A stretch of DNA of 64,000 bases from assembly GCA_025642065.1 (NCBI GenBank), contig JAODUP010000114.1, forward strand, positions 718,501 to 782,500, in the 5' to 3' direction. A program made the translations under genes and the position numbers. Below, in pieces: positions 10,449 to 23,780 of the stretch. Source of the DNA: Paralvinella palmiformis. Its lineage: Eukaryota; Annelida; Polychaeta; Terebellida; Alvinellidae. Numbering within the stretch: the first letter of the stretch is position 1; each line of letters begins with the position of its first letter. The notes beneath the pieces are model-generated. The model saw nothing but the letters and a program-made list of their open reading frames with translations. It was not told the origin of the DNA and did no database searches.

Positions 10449-11411
10449 AGAGATTTTATTTTATAGATGCGGTTGACCTTTATCATACATTCTTCAGAAG
10501 TTAATTTATTTAGATGGTTTGACGTTTATCCTTTTCTTGGAGACAAATTCATTTAAATATCATTGATCCATTCAGGTAAAGGTTGATTACTGATTTGATG
10601 TATTGACAGGTAACATGACATACAAATAAACAAACGGTTAGATTTGATGATAAAATATATATCAATTAAGACCTTGTTTTAATCTATTTGTACTTTAGGT
10701 TTATTATCATTTTTAATTTCACAGCACAATTTGATTGATTATGTTACTATTTCCTACGTAGATTAGCACCTTAGGCTTAACTCCTATTGTTCATATATTC
10801 ATTGTAGTTTCTATGAGATAAATACATGTTAACCTGATAAATAAAGGCCGAAATACGGTTTGTTGCAATACGTAAATACAAAAAGGTATACAGGAAGAGG
10901 ATAATATACTAAAGAGAACATCTTTATAGCACTATGTGCACGAAGATTATCATTGGGTATATTGCAAAATGTAAAATAATTATGCATAAGTGTTTGAATT
11001 AAGGAAAAAAGATAACGCTTGGTTTGTATTGATTGATATCGATGTAGGTTGTGTGGGCGTTGGTGTGGGTGGTCGATGAGTGGGCATTTGACGGAGTTGT
11101 GTGTTTTGTTTGATAGAATAATATAAACAATCTACTAAAGTAGCTCTTGCTCATTAACGTTGCAAGAATCCATAGGTTGTAATTTAGCCTCTAGCAAAGT
11201 AGTTTGATCGATCAATATCAATATATTGATAAACAGTAATACACTAATGATGTACTATTATATCAATAGATTTCATTTAGCTCGATATATTGTATATATC
11301 TGTTGATATATTTTAGTTGCGTACTTGGCTTCAATTTGATATCTTCAACTGTTGCTAAGTAGTTTTGATAGACCACCGTTATTGAACCTGAAACTGATGA
11401 CCAAGGTCCAC

Positions 11412-11469
<58 letters not shown>

Positions 11470-11975
11470 TATATGGGGTGTATGCATTTGAGATATTGAT
11501 TTGCTAATACAGAACGACGTCATTCCTCTTGGCAGGTTGTGGTGTACAAAAATCTTTCATGTTACTAGAATGGAGAATCTTTAGAAAATTAAGAGATAAA
11601 TAAAATAGTATTAATATTGTGGTAAACAAAGAATTCATAAAAATGAAACTTTAAGAAGGTATCAAGTATACATAATATAGGGTACGCAATAGGTAGAACA
11701 GTCTTGACAGTCCACAATAGATACGTTTGACTTCTTATTCAGACAACTGCTGAGGATGTCATCAAATGTCTTTTTGTGTTTGCCATTGTTTCTATACTTG
11801 TACTTAAATAAATTGAGATTATTATTTGATTGTCATTTTGTAAAATAATAATTTTATAATAATCGTCGATGTTTTCTGTATAGTAAGTAAATAATCACTG
11901 TATGTAGTACGATTTTGTAAGTTTTTAATAGTATACATAAAATGGTTAATCATCCGTGTCCAAATTATCTGGATA

Positions 11976-12019
<44 letters not shown>

Positions 12020-12640
12020 ATTTTTATTTTTATTATTATTATTATTATTAATATTATTATTATTAATTGTATGTGATTGCCTATCGATCACGGAAAAGAC
12101 AAAAACCAACTAGTGTGTGACTTTTTACCGAGTCTTGGTAAGACGGTAATGCAATTTCATCTTGCGCTTACCTGCTCATAGTCTTCACACAAACTATGTT
12201 TTATAATGACATGTGAGTGGTCTGCAGGTTTTAGACCGGGGTGTATTGGAAATAAGTGTCATCTTTGTTTGATACTGAGGCAGGTTCTCTAACAACGGCT
12301 TTTAGTCATCTGCGTCTATAGCTGTATGAAATATTTCAACATCTTTACTTTAAGAGTGCATATGTTTTAACATATGTTTATTCAACGTATATGCAAATGG
12401 AATTTGGAAGGAATAATGTATATTAATATGTCATTTGTATATATTTTCACCTCATTTTGTATGTTCATATATATATTGTATGTTTTATCTTCTCCATCTT
12501 TATGCAGATTAAATATTGTTTGTCATTTCATGTTATTTGTTTACCTTTTATCCACCATAAATAAACATTTCTTTATTATTACTATCTGTAATATATTTTA
12601 TACGGTTTGTTTCATCTAACGTTATTAAAATAGTTTAATT
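10449..12640 (+). repeat. downstream flank of GPCR unit 1, duplicated non-coding DNA
   Basis: It aligns in order with 23781-25670 (unit 2) and partly with 33831-34980 (unit 3). One example is the TGCATAAGT segment at 10981, followed by a GT-rich stretch and GATGAGTGGGCATTTGACGGAG near 11076. It contains (TA)n at 11415-11464 and 11981-12015 and an (ATT)n-like run at about 12030-12065. No coding potential seen. Confidence 0.7.
10625..10630 (+). terminator. candidate polyadenylation signal, GPCR copy 1
   Basis: AATAAA lies 177 bp after the stop codon. A corresponding AATAAA lies about 156 bp after the stop of copy 2, in alignable 3' flank. No experimental support. Confidence 0.4.
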
Positions 12641-12644
12641 AATT

Positions 12645-12810
12645 AACATAATGTGGTAACATATTAGAGTAGCAAGTCATCCTTTAGGTGTCATGAAAGC
12701 TCATCACCGCAGGAATTAATCTTTGAGCTAGCTTGATAACACATTACAGTATGACATCATCTTACGGTATCATGACAACACATTGCAGTAATAAATCATC
12801 ATCAACATGC
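12645..12810 (+). repeat. degenerate minisatellite, unit about 40 bp
   Basis: Imperfect repeats of a motif like ATCATCCTTAAG-ATCATG-ACAACACACTACAGTAGTAA. The paralogous position in unit 2 (25690-25880) has a clearer array with a 40-bp period. Confidence 0.6.
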
Positions 12811-14263
12811 CAGCAAAAGGAGTACATAACACACAAAACCAGATTCAACCCTCCATCTATTGGGAACAATAAAATGCATAAGCATACAATTATCCTTCGA
12901 TTTTATACTTTTCAATTTCAGCAATGAAATATATAAAGCACTCTTCAAAGTATTTCTGTTGGAGTATATTGCTACCTGACTGATTATATGTCTGTGTGTC
13001 TGTGCGTGTATGTGTGTGTGTGTGTGTACATACATAAACACATACACATACAAAGCCAGACACTGGTCTTGAATATTAATTATGAAAAACAAGGAATTAA
13101 GAACACTCTTATTGCCAAATTTCACTAAACTTTCACAATTTAGAATACACTTCAATTATAACACACAATGCATATACGTTTATTAAATTTAGCTTTAGGT
13201 CAGTGTTATAAATACGAGATAAATATATCCCAATTTAAAGACTACGTGACATTTTATGTTTTCCATAAGATAATAAATATTTCATATCCTCTACTTGCAT
13301 GCATGAAGTTTGTTTATTAAATCGATGTTCACAGATATGCTCATCATTACAATCAAACTTATGCTTCCTCCAAATAATTAACCGGCTGTTATTTAAGATT
13401 TGTTTATTATATTTATGTTTGTTTAAAAAAGGTCAACATGGTTGTTGTATGGTATTTTTGTGATCAATATTGTATATTGTTAGTTATGTCGCATAATGTA
13501 GTACATATTGTTTATCACATAAAAGGTCAGCGAATAACCTTCCATAGTTGTAACTTTTCTTCATCGGAATAAAAGTTCTCATCATTCCTGACCTCAATAT
13601 GATTATATTCTGGATACCAGAATTTAACAGAACAGACTTTTATGGATAGATATATCCTTATCCGATGAGTTTTCCATTCCATTATATCATGCTTGTAATA
13701 GGTGTAGCACGTTTAAGATTCTTCTCTTTTGCCAGAGGTTTATGTGTCAGGAAGAAAAATAAGGAAGACAATGGACTGGATACCATACACCCGAGGCGCA
13801 TGTCACTGCTACTAGTTCTTATAATTGGAAATATGTATCGTGATGTCTTGTAGATGTTCTTAGAGTACACAAGAGTTTGTATGTTTGACTGAATAGTGCA
13901 GGTGTGTGAATAGAACGTAACAATGATAGATCTCGATAAACATAGGTAAATTAGAGCTTATTCATTATTCCTTTAAAGTGATATCTTTTAGATGTTCATC
14001 TGTATTCTACAGATGTTACTTGAGGTTAAATATCAAAGGATATAGAATTGCTTATTATTAGCGCGCACTTAGTATACCTGCAATTGAACGCAGTTCATTT
14101 GAGAGAAGGCAAAATACCACACTTCAATGTCAAAGTTTAAAGTTTGTTGTAATAATACCCACAATCCCGAAGTTTTGCTACTTATTATCTACTTTATATG
14201 TTATTTTAGGGTTAATAAAAAAGCAACGACAAAACAATCTCTATTTTAGGCGAAGATTGAAGA

Positions 14264-14329
<66 letters not shown>

Positions 14330-14343
14330 TCTCTCTCTCTCTC

Positions 14344-14402
<59 letters not shown>

Positions 14403-15047
14403 CACTATAAATACAATGTATCTAAAATTCCAGTCTTCCTTATTTCCTTTTATCTAGTCATCATATCATTTAGTATTTTAAAACTAAACTTATTTGCTAT
14501 TTTAATTAGTGTTTAGCAAAGAGGAAGCTTTCAGAGATATCTGATAACTAACGAATAGCATGGATCTTGTAGTAAGGAGTCTAAACACGAAACATGTGAC
14601 ATATAAAAACATGATGATGCGTCGAGATGTTACACAGTTTCACTTCATCAACAGTTAAAAGCTGGTGGCAGGATTATGTTAAGTTTATGTATTATTAGTT
14701 TTAGCGTCGTTTGTTTTCTATCCTTTGTCCTGTAACCATTTGATTCATGTTGTCGCTGATGTAAGCAACATCCTCCTCGTATTACAAAGATCAAGTTATC
14801 TGCCTCATGATGTTTCGTCTCTGGAAGAAATACCTTTCCAGGCAACGAAGACGGTTGATGATCAATTATGACAATAGTATCAAATGTTGGAAGTTTCTAA
14901 TGTATGCTTTACACAGGAAGAGATTCAGTATTATATTAACGGCCGTTTTAGCATATTAAAACTTGGCAATAGAAATGTGCTTAGAATTTTTATATCTCAC
15001 AGCATGCGTGTGTATTTATGTGCGTATATATATATATATATATATTA

Positions 15048-15099
<52 letters not shown>

Positions 15100-15769
15100 A
15101 GAGAAGAGAGAGAGAGAGATATAGAGAGAGAGAGAGAGTGTGTGTGTGTTGTGTGTGTGTGTGGGTGCGTGCGTGTGTGTGTGTGTGTGTGTGTGTGGCA
15201 TACAGAACTCGACACATATATAATTAAATAGACAGATAAACAGACACATAAAATGATACAGAGATACATAGATAACAAGATACCAGAATGGACGCGACTA
15301 TTACCTTAGCAATAACAAGCTATTATAAATGGTTGAGTTTTGTGAAGTATTTAGGCCATTTAAATATCCACGTTTTATGTTATAAAACAGTCGGTGATAT
15401 TTATGTTATTATCGAAACAATTAAATTTTTGGTTTTTTCCAGAAAATTTTCAGTATTTTTATTCTTTTAAAAAAATTTAAAAAAAAAAAAAAATATTTTT
15501 TTTTTTATAGCTGATACTGACATTTGTATCGTAGTAATAACATATTATGCGAATAGCCAGCGTTACTTGAAATCTCCATTCTTGTAATATCCATTTCCTA
15601 ATCAATACATAACTAAACATTGACAACACTTATACATCCTTGAAGTATTATGAATACCCTTATTAACAGGTGCTGTTACTTCCTTCGTCTTTTCAAGTAT
15701 TAGTGACACCAGACACAATGTTCACTATAATACTAATACTTTAATGATAATTATTTGTATAAGGTGACA
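12811..15769. other. non-coding part of unit 1 with microsatellites
   Basis: The part at about 13130-13430 aligns with 26330-26690 of unit 2 (shared CGGCTGTTATTTAAGA). Microsatellites are (GT)n near 13010, (CT)n at 14265-14381 running into (TA)n at 14382-14401, then (TA)n at 15025-15094 with (GA)n and (GT)n to 15197, and an A/T homopolymer patch at 15466-15507. No gene recognised. The open frames here are repeat artefacts. Confidence 0.6.
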
Positions 15770-16060
15770 TAGTATTATCCCGGACATGATTTGGAGAACG
15801 GACACGCACATTTGGTACTGATTAGCGCCATATTCTAAACTACAACCCACAATCTGGACAATCTATCTTGAGCATTACCTGCTGGAGAACAATATTCTTT
15901 GATAGAGTTTGATTTACCAGCCTATGGCACGCTATAATGTCATGTGATTGATCAAAAGTATAGCGTACAGAGTCAGTGTGCTAATGACACGACTAGACAC
16001 CTAAGAAACATCCAGTTGATAACACGTGAATTGTCTGATACGGGAATGCAGCCTTCAAAC
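15770..16060 (+). repeat. dispersed copy of inverted-repeat arm sequence
   Basis: It matches the left arm near 47195-47470 in the same orientation and the right arm near 59650-59890 in the opposite one. Shared segments include GAGCATTACCTGC followed by GATAGA...TTGA and AATGACACGA. It lies in unit 1 and has no visible counterpart in unit 2 near 28.4 kb, so the arm sequence is at least partly a mobile or dispersed repeat. Confidence 0.65.
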
Positions 16061-16234
16061 ATGCGATTGGAACATTGTGCGGCCTAAAACCGAACAATGG
16101 GGTTTTCCCTTTCATGTGACCTTGAACAGGATATACAATGGAGAAAAGTTTAGTACTGGTAACACTAATATAAATGTAAAAAAACAACTAACTGATAAAA
16201 TAGGATGTTGAACTAATAAATGTCATCTTTTAAT

Positions 16235-16239
<5 letters not shown>

Positions 16240-16287
<48 letters not shown>

Positions 16288-16330
16288 GTATGTGTGTGTG
16301 TGTGTATGTGTGTATGTATGTTCGTGTGTG
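16240..16330. repeat. (TA)n-(GT)n compound microsatellite
   Basis: A TA run followed by GT/GTAT repeats. It corresponds positionally to the (GT)n tracts at 28663-28725 and 29766-29812 in unit 2, which flank the LTR-like repeat insertion there. Confidence 0.85.
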
Positions 16331-16749
16331 TCTTTCTCTCTTTACTTAAGAACCTATCCATAAATTGTTTTTATTGAACTCACTGGACTCCCATACTTTT
16401 AGATATCATTAACAAAGAACATAACACATATATTATGACACCTTTTAGTATAAACACTAGGGGAGTGTATCTCTATTGGCATAAGACCACATAGACTTTA
16501 CTAGTATTATTTATATTAATGTGTTAACTAACATATTCTGAAGTTGTTACACTGAATAACAGATAGAACGCATGTTGCTCTACGCGCTCAAACAGATAGT
16601 AGGCATTTTCCAATAAATGCACGCGTGTGTCATGATACCTATATCCCATATATTGCTTATAACCAATCAGCAAGCAGACACTAGTCATAAATGTTAGTGG
16701 AATCGATATAGGCCATTGCTGGTTGGGGAGCAATACTCGTCGTACAGTC

Positions 16750-17040
16750 ACCTAACAAAGACGCCACCATTAGGACAGGCCTTGCCACATCAGAAAGATG
16801 TTTCTTCAAGTGGACATCATCCGAGTAATCTCTCATTAAGGTAGGATTTATGGAGAACGCGTATCTCCTTTGAAAATGTTGTCGTCATTTGCAAAGAGGG
16901 ATATTCTGCCATCATCTCGTATTCTTTATATAACACGGTATTTTAAGTGTCAACGACCGTTTATATAAACCACTCAACACGGGAAGTTAACCGGGATATA
17001 TTATTGTTTGATAATACATTGATTTCACTGTAACAAACAA
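16750..17040 (+). repeat. 3' anchor block of tandem duplication, copy 2
   Basis: Homologous to 5130-5410 and 30400-30660. It shares GACGCCACCATTAGGAC (GACACCACCATTAGGAC at 30397), CTCGTATTCTTTATA and TGATTTCACTGTAACAAAC. It separates the downstream flank of unit 1 from more distal duplicated sequence. Confidence 0.8.
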
Positions 17041-18311
17041 ACAAACCGTATATCTATGCACATCACCCCCCCCCCACAGATAGGAACATTATTGTGATAA
17101 CTGAATTTATATAAAGTAAACCATTTGTAATCGGTAATACAAGTGACTTGCTTTTTGTGATTTGATTAGAGATGTTGCGAACTATACGAAACTCTCTGGC
17201 ATTAGGTTTCACTCACTATTATTATTAGTATTATTATTATTATTAGTAGTAGTAGTAGTAGTAATAATAGTAGTAGTACTGTTTTCAGATGACTAAATCT
17301 AAGAAATAAGAAAAAGTGTTAATCATAATTATCTAAGAATTGTTGTAAATTGTAGTATTTATCTATTGGTATGCCACTGAAACTATTTATTGGAATACGC
17401 TTATTACAAGTTTCTAGATATAGCACTCCGAGACTGTCCTTCGTGGAGTAACAGAGTGTACAAGTAGCAGAAATTAACATAGAACGTTGTGAAAGAGAAT
17501 ATTACGATGGGAGAGTTTACACTCTCACATCCTTAAAGGTCATGGGAAACGATAAAATAAATTATTACAAACTTATGTCAAATCAAATGTTATACTGCTC
17601 ACAACTTACATTTGAATTATTTCTAATATCGTTTACCATTAAAATAACAAAATGCATCGTAGCTTGAGTTGAATCTTGCGCGACGACGACATTTTGATGT
17701 GAAATTATTGGAGTATAATAAAGAAACCGTGAAATTCGAACTTCATTACTAAACAATGATGACAGCGTTTTTTACTCGGGTATTAAAATATTGTTCAATG
17801 AGTACCATCTGGGTATCAAAACATGAATTTAGAGTGCAAAAGAACAATCTTGTTTCTTTCTTTCGGTTTTAAAATTATCACATTTCGGGATTGTCGAATG
17901 AGCCAGTTTTGAAGGAAATGTCTGTTCCGTTTCATAAACTTATCGAAATCATATTTATTTATCGAAATATTGATATTCAGGATTAGATCAAAGGAAATAA
18001 ATGGAATTTTTTTCTACATTCAACTGCAAATATATCATAGAGATCCCACCTGTGCAATATGCAGATTAAATAATAATATTTGAACCATGTACGTCCCATA
18101 ATTGAGGCTGGCTCACAATTAATAAAACAAAATTCCCCATTATCTTTAACATGGACAGAGGGAAAAAAAAAGATCAATTGATAAATAGACTTAATGACAC
18201 TATTTGGTTAGGAGGTGATGATTGTGATGATGATAATGATGATAAGGCTGATGATATTGTCTGAAATCACATAAACACTAATACTATATATATCTCTCTC
18301 TCCTCTTTCTA

Positions 18312-18369
<58 letters not shown>

Positions 18370-19085
18370 TCCCCCAATTCCTTAGTAACGGGAGGCAGAA
18401 ATAAATAACTGACTTAATCGTAGTTCATTCTACCCTAATTAGTGTATTATAATTAGCTAAGAATCTCTGGTGGAATGAAAACAAAAATGACAACAAGAAA
18501 CCTTATTTTCAAAACATCTGTCTTAGAATAATTCTAGAAATTAAATGGCCAAGAGAAATTACAAACCAAGATATTGAAATGATCACAAAGAAGACAACAA
18601 TGGATGGAGCTAGATCGAGCACATGCTGGAGAAGACGGAACATGACCATTACCCACAAGACTGACATGAATATAGAAAAGGATGAGGAACCTTTATCGGG
18701 AAAACCAACATAGAAAACCACACGAGAAAAAGTACAAAACCAACTAGAATGAGCTGTATGGAGTAAGGCAAGCCGTGTAGCCGTTAACACGTGTTGTGTT
18801 GTTATATAGCAGCCTTATGCACTACTAAAGCGGATAGCTAAACTAAAATAAGCAGCTCTACAGAACTGCTGGACGAAGCACCATATAAATCAATCCATGC
18901 GTATTTGCTTAATTTGCTGACTTACCAAACTGCAATCGCATTGGTTATTTTCCTCAAGGTCATATAATTGATAAATTGTCACTTTTAGAGAACCAGTTGT
19001 CACACGAAAGAACGAGGAAGATAATAGAACCATCAGCAATTTTATAGCGACTACAATTGATGCCTGAAATCACATAAACACTAAT

Positions 19086-19150
<65 letters not shown>
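17041..19150 (+). repeat. distal non-coding part of unit 1
   Basis: The 17450-18070 stretch aligns with 30790-31400. The 18380-18970 stretch aligns with 35890-36340 (unit 3; shared CTAATTAGTG and AGATCGAGCA). Microsatellites are ATT/AGT runs near 17218-17275, (CT)n at 18318-18365 and (TC)n at 19085-19145. No genes recognised. Confidence 0.65.
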
Positions 19151-19151
<1 letters not shown>

Positions 19152-19346
19152 AGGGTGTCTTCGTGATGTAACTGGTAGCGCGTTGGATAACAGATCACTA
19201 CCACCTAAGTTCGAATATTGGCGTAGGTAGTGAAGGGTGTTTCATCTTTGACTTCGCTTCATTACCTTCGATAGCCCCAGTTAGCCTCCTATGTGCACAA
19301 AAGTGACAGTAAAACATCAAACATGATCATCATCATCATCATCATC

Positions 19347-19350
<4 letters not shown>
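19151..19350 (+). mobile_element. tRNA-derived SINE (family II)
   Basis: The tRNA-like head has an A-box-like GTGATGTAACTGGTAGCG and a degenerate B box AGTTCGAATATTG. The family body (GGGTGTTTCATCTTTGACTT, then CGCTTCATTACCTTCG) and a 3' (ATC)n/(CT)n tail follow. It occupies the same relative position as the copy at 36411-36605, each a few dozen to about 190 bp downstream of a shared AGAGAACCAG segment. Confidence 0.8.
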
Positions 19351-19400
<50 letters not shown>

Positions 19401-20115
19401 TGTGTTTGTTTCTCTCAATGTGTGTGTATTTACTGTGATATTATTCGAGGTAATGACAAAGATAAATACATCAGTCAATATATTTTCATATCGGCAACAA
19501 AGATCATATTTATTAACATGTAAGGAATGAAGAAAGTAAAATGCGTTTTTTCTCTCCTAAAATATGACAAAGATCCGTTGATTCGGGATCTAGAATATTA
19601 AACATATAAATTGCAAGAATTCTGATTTAAAGGTTAACTAAAAGATAAAATATCATCCGTTCTGTTTCTAGTCTTCATCTCACGAATGACGCTAAAAAGA
19701 CAAACTTCGGAATTTTAATTCCATTACTTACCGCCAAATCTTCACAGATAAAAATAAATACCTTAAAATTAACAGACATGATTTTATGCAGAAAACTTAG
19801 TATTAGAAGAGGGGTTTAAGTTAGATTTGGAATGAATGTAAGTAAAAAATCGTATGTATTCAACTAGTAATTGTGCATGAAATTACTACAAAATCGGCCA
19901 TCCAGGAATTTGGTTTAATATGTTTTATTATTTCGATGCCAAGTAATATAGAATCATTTTCATTGCTGTTTTATTCGCTGTTTTATTATGCTACTAATGG
20001 AGTTATTATTGGGAAACCAATAAAATGTATGTTATAGAAGGGCAGTGCTAACTAATACTACTAATAACACATAATCATATGATAACACTTTTTTTCTTAG
20101 AAGAATATTTATCTC

Positions 20116-20153
<38 letters not shown>

Positions 20154-20164
20154 TAGTGTAATTG
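19351..20164. other. start of unit 2, non-coding
   Basis: (TC)n and (TG)n at 19350-19405. The following sequence from about 19485 aligns with 32640-33200 and 36873-37490. Landmarks shared by at least two copies are CATATCGGCAACAAA and CATGTAAGGAATGA. (TA)n at 20117-20152. Confidence 0.65.
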
Positions 20165-20537
20165 ATAGATGAGCGATCACAGCCCAGATAGGGACTGTAT
20201 AACATTAGGTTGTCACGATATAATCTTATATCGATCAGATGAAGCCTCCATGTTGTGTGTCGATGATATAAACCTCTCGGAGAATATCCTAGCTGTCTCA
20301 TTGTGGAATAGATATTTTGTGGTTGCTAGTTATGACGGCTTCATTAAAGTATCACTTCGAAGACAAGCAGCAAAAATACAGTTAATTCATCAACAACACG
20401 TCGGTGTATATGTTAAGAGTTACTATGCCATCGATATTTATTGATAATAATATTATTTACAAAGGTTCATCTTACATTTTTAGCCGCTAAACCGAGTAAT
20501 AGATTGGTCAGTGGAAATAAGCTGAAGACAAAAACAA
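20165..20537 (+). promoter_or_regulatory. conserved 5' block of GPCR unit 2, candidate promoter plus exon 1
   Basis: Homologue of 6290-6616. It ends in a GTAAGT donor at 20538. The best upstream match to the other units is the region around GCGATCACAG-CCAGATAGGGACT (20172-20196). The 91-codon open frame here (20169-20444) is not maintained in the other units, so I treat the block as non-coding. Confidence 0.5.
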
Positions 20538-21289
20538 GTAAGTAATAGACGTTTGTATTATATTTCGTAGAAATATGATTGATTTACTTTCAGGCTTTAA
20601 CATGTAAAGATACAGAACAAACTCTATACATAACTGATTGAAGACACTCTAAAACAAACGATAATGCTGTTAATCGTAAAACGTATAAAACTTTAAACTA
20701 TACTGTCACTATATAGGGTAAATTAGCGTACTTAGAGCTAAATTATCTAATATCTGAACGTTGAAACTATATCAACAGATGATATTGGACTTATTATATT
20801 AAGTAATTATAATAATATGAAATATATTATATAATTACCGCGTGTCAGGTGTAAATAAATTACTAGTCTTACTAAAGTTATTTATTTGTTAGAGCCGGTT
20901 GTTATTTAGAATTTATATAGCACTAATTAATATAAAAATAGCAGTTTTAATTCTCCTAAATATTGACTCTCTGGTTATATTGCTTAAATAGGGTGTGTCC
21001 ATTTTTGTAATGAACTAGAAATCGGTTTCGAATCTATCAACAGGCTTATGATTTTATTATTAAATTCCTCAGTTAAACAAGAAATATAATTCTTTGAAGC
21101 CAAAATACTGGATTTTAGAATATTCAAACAGTTTATATGAAAAACCTTACACAGTTATCTTCAGAATATTAAATTTTGACCAGTTTAAATTTGGCGTAGA
21201 AATAAACTGAACAAATCTGATTGTAATGATACGAAATTAACAAAATAGTTTGAGTATTTTATTAGTTATTGATTAGTCTGATATAGTTC

Positions 21290-21355
<66 letters not shown>

Positions 21356-22675
21356 TATATATATAAATAATAAATATTTATTATAAATATTAAAAAATAT
21401 TTTTTTCTGAATGTTTTGTAAATTAATACGTTAAGACAGACACAACATATAGACATATAACATTAATAATAGTACCAGCTGTTTAAGAGTAAAGATATTA
21501 TTCCAGGAGACTGTAGGCATACATAAATACAAAATAAAAACAAATTATGTTACGTCTAACCAGGTGACATAACAAACACTGTATCCTTAAAACTATTATG
21601 TTGATAGAGTTATATTCAAAAACGGCAAACCTTTTGACAGCACAAACCATATTGTGTATCGTTGTTTCAAATAACATCATCCCTCTAAATCAAACATTTC
21701 GGTTGAAACGTCAATATAATAGTTGTCATTAGGTCTAAAACAGGAAGACAATTAGTACGAGGAAACACAACAACAATGAATATATTATGTTGAATAACCT
21801 CCACATTTGTCTGTTAAGTAATAATATAAGTTTCAGATGCACAGAATAAATCTATTATATCATAGAAAAAAAAAGTAATGGGGAAAGGTAAATGTTCCGA
21901 ATTAGGAATTTTCAAAACGTTGTTAAATCAGAATACTATATAAACATCATTAACCAATATTTAACACTATGTTAAAAATATGAATAACATTATAAAACCA
22001 AATAAAAGGCTAGTTGTGACATATATTTCTTGGAACTTTAGTAAACAATAGTGAATATATTACCTGAAAGCGATTCTAGAAATAGCCATTTATATGATGA
22101 ATGATCATTAAGTCGCCTCTATTACCAAGATCTAGTGCATTCTACTGCTACAAAATGGAGCTTACTTTAAAAAAAAGATATTCTGCATATGGTAAACAAT
22201 CATTGGCTATAGTAATCTGCTTTAAATGATTAATTTTAATTAATGTTTCTGTGTTAACTGAAGTAAAATGGGGTGAAACAAGATAATAATAAGAAGAATA
22301 CATTGATATAGAACAAAATCAGTTAATAGTATGACCCATAATATACACTGTATAGGTCAATAACAATATTAAACATATTATGTTAAAATACCATTCTGAA
22401 CTTCTTATGAAATGTATACGTATATCATAGTATTTATAATGCGCTTCTTCTCTATGATGCAGATTTAAAACAATTAAATTTACTGTAATAAAATACGACA
22501 AAAAAATAACAGATATATAATTATTAGGGTTTCAAAAACACTTTACTGCTTTCCGGGGGTGGGGGGTTTCTTTTTTTGTCATATACGATGTTTGGTTTAT
22601 TTTTTATATATCATTGAAAATATTTTAACATTATAAAGAAGTTACAAAAATATTTTTTTTCATTTTACATTTCAG
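20538..22675 (+). other. putative 5'UTR intron of GPCR copy 2
   Basis: It runs from GTAAGT at 20538 to the acceptor TTTTACATTTCAG ending at 22675. It lacks the Tc1 insertion found in unit 1. Contains (TA)n at 21294-21347 with A/T-rich continuation and a G-run near 22557-22567. The 5' flank around 21640-21775 aligns with 9000-9137. Confidence 0.4.
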
Positions 22676-22736
22676 ATAACCCACAATTTTTTGATAACAT
22701 AGTGTACATAGAATCCAGAAACATCCTTCTGTCAGT

Positions 22737-23780
22737 ATGGACAACCAATCAACCACCAATCTCTCACTTCCCGAAGCTGTAAGTGTCCCAGAATCAGTGA
22801 CTCAACTTGGATATGTATTCGTTCCGTTACTCTTTATAGTTGGCGTCGTTGGAAACTCGCTGACGATAACAGTTATGACGTCAGAATTATTTAGAACACT
22901 TCCTGTCAGCAAAATGCTCATCGCCATGTCACTGTCGGATACAGTTGTCAATTTATTATTTCCATTTAACAAGCCATTTATGAGCCAACTAATTGGAACT
23001 GACATCAGGGCTTTAACATCCGGAGGTTGTAAGCTGTTCTTTTGGACATATCGTTTTGCTAAAACTGGTTCATCTTGGATGGTTGTGATGATATCCTTTG
23101 AAAGATTTGTTGCCGTTTGGCTTCCCATGAAGTCCAAATTTATTACAACTGAGAGGAATGTTTACATCGGAATGGCCGTGTTATATGGAGTATTTGCTGT
23201 ATTCTTTGGTTATTGGTGTTCGTGGGCAGATAGAGTAATAGATGGTAGTTGTGTTATTAACAGTCGTCCAGCTGGTTTTGAAATACAATCTGAGGTATTT
23301 TTAGTATTTGGTCTTGTTTTGTACTCATTTGGTCCATCGTTCTTTTTAGTAATTATCAATATTTTAATTGTTTACAAACTAATACGGATCCGAAAGAAAA
23401 TTTCACCGGAATCTAATATTCATTCGTCATCTCAGACACAGCCTCAAAGGTATACAAAAGTTAATTCAGCTGGGAGATCCAGAACTACCATTATGTTACT
23501 GAGCATTGCCATATCTTTTGTTCTCCTGGTAACCCCAAATGCTGTAGCTCATATAGTTTCATATGCACGGAAAGAAGAAATCTTCGAGACAACGGATCCA
23601 ATTATGGTATTCTTACGTGAAATAGTTCAAATACTGGAACAAATGAATCATTCTATCAACTTTTTCTTGTACATATTGTGCAGTAAGAGATTCAAAGCGG
23701 GCGTGATCAAGATTGTGACTCAAAGAAGACGTAGCCATATCGACCCCTTTCATACACATTCTGTCACCTTAAGCAAGTGA
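22737..23780 (+). CDS. rhodopsin-like (class A) peptide-type GPCR, copy 2
   Basis: A 347-residue paralogue of the receptor at 9414..10448, about 93% identical by eye (roughly 25 substitutions and a few inserted residues). All structural landmarks are kept: two N-terminal sequons, GN in TM1, SLSD in TM2, the TM3 and loop-2 cysteines, ERF at the end of TM3, VTPNA in TM6 and NHSINFFLY in TM7. Differences cluster in the third loop (a VN insertion after YTK), TM6 and the cytoplasmic tail (TQRRRSHIDPFHTH versus KRKRDHTDTFNTN). Intracellular coupling or regulation is therefore likelier to differ than ligand contacts. The start ATG sits 61 bases after a conserved acceptor. A central stretch of about 207 bp is identical to copy 1 at every base, suggesting recent conversion. 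Confidence 0.93.
   Translation: MDNQSTTNLSLPEAVSVPESVTQLGYVFVPLLFIVGVVGNSLTITVMTSELFRTLPVSKMLIAMSLSDTVVNLLFPFNKPFMSQLIGTDIRALTSGGCKLFFWTYRFAKTGSSWMVVMISFERFVAVWLPMKSKFITTERNVYIGMAVLYGVFAVFFGYWCSWADRVIDGSCVINSRPAGFEIQSEVFLVFGLVLYSFGPSFFLVIINILIVYKLIRIRKKISPESNIHSSSQTQPQRYTKVNSAGRSRTTIMLLSIAISFVLLVTPNAVAHIVSYARKEEIFETTDPIMVFLREIVQILEQMNHSINFFLYILCSKRFKAGVIKIVTQRRRSHIDPFHTHSVTLSK

Noticed and set aside
20169..20444. 91-codon frame in the 5' block of unit 2
   Set aside because: The homologous blocks at 6290, 33205 and 37613 do not keep the frame.
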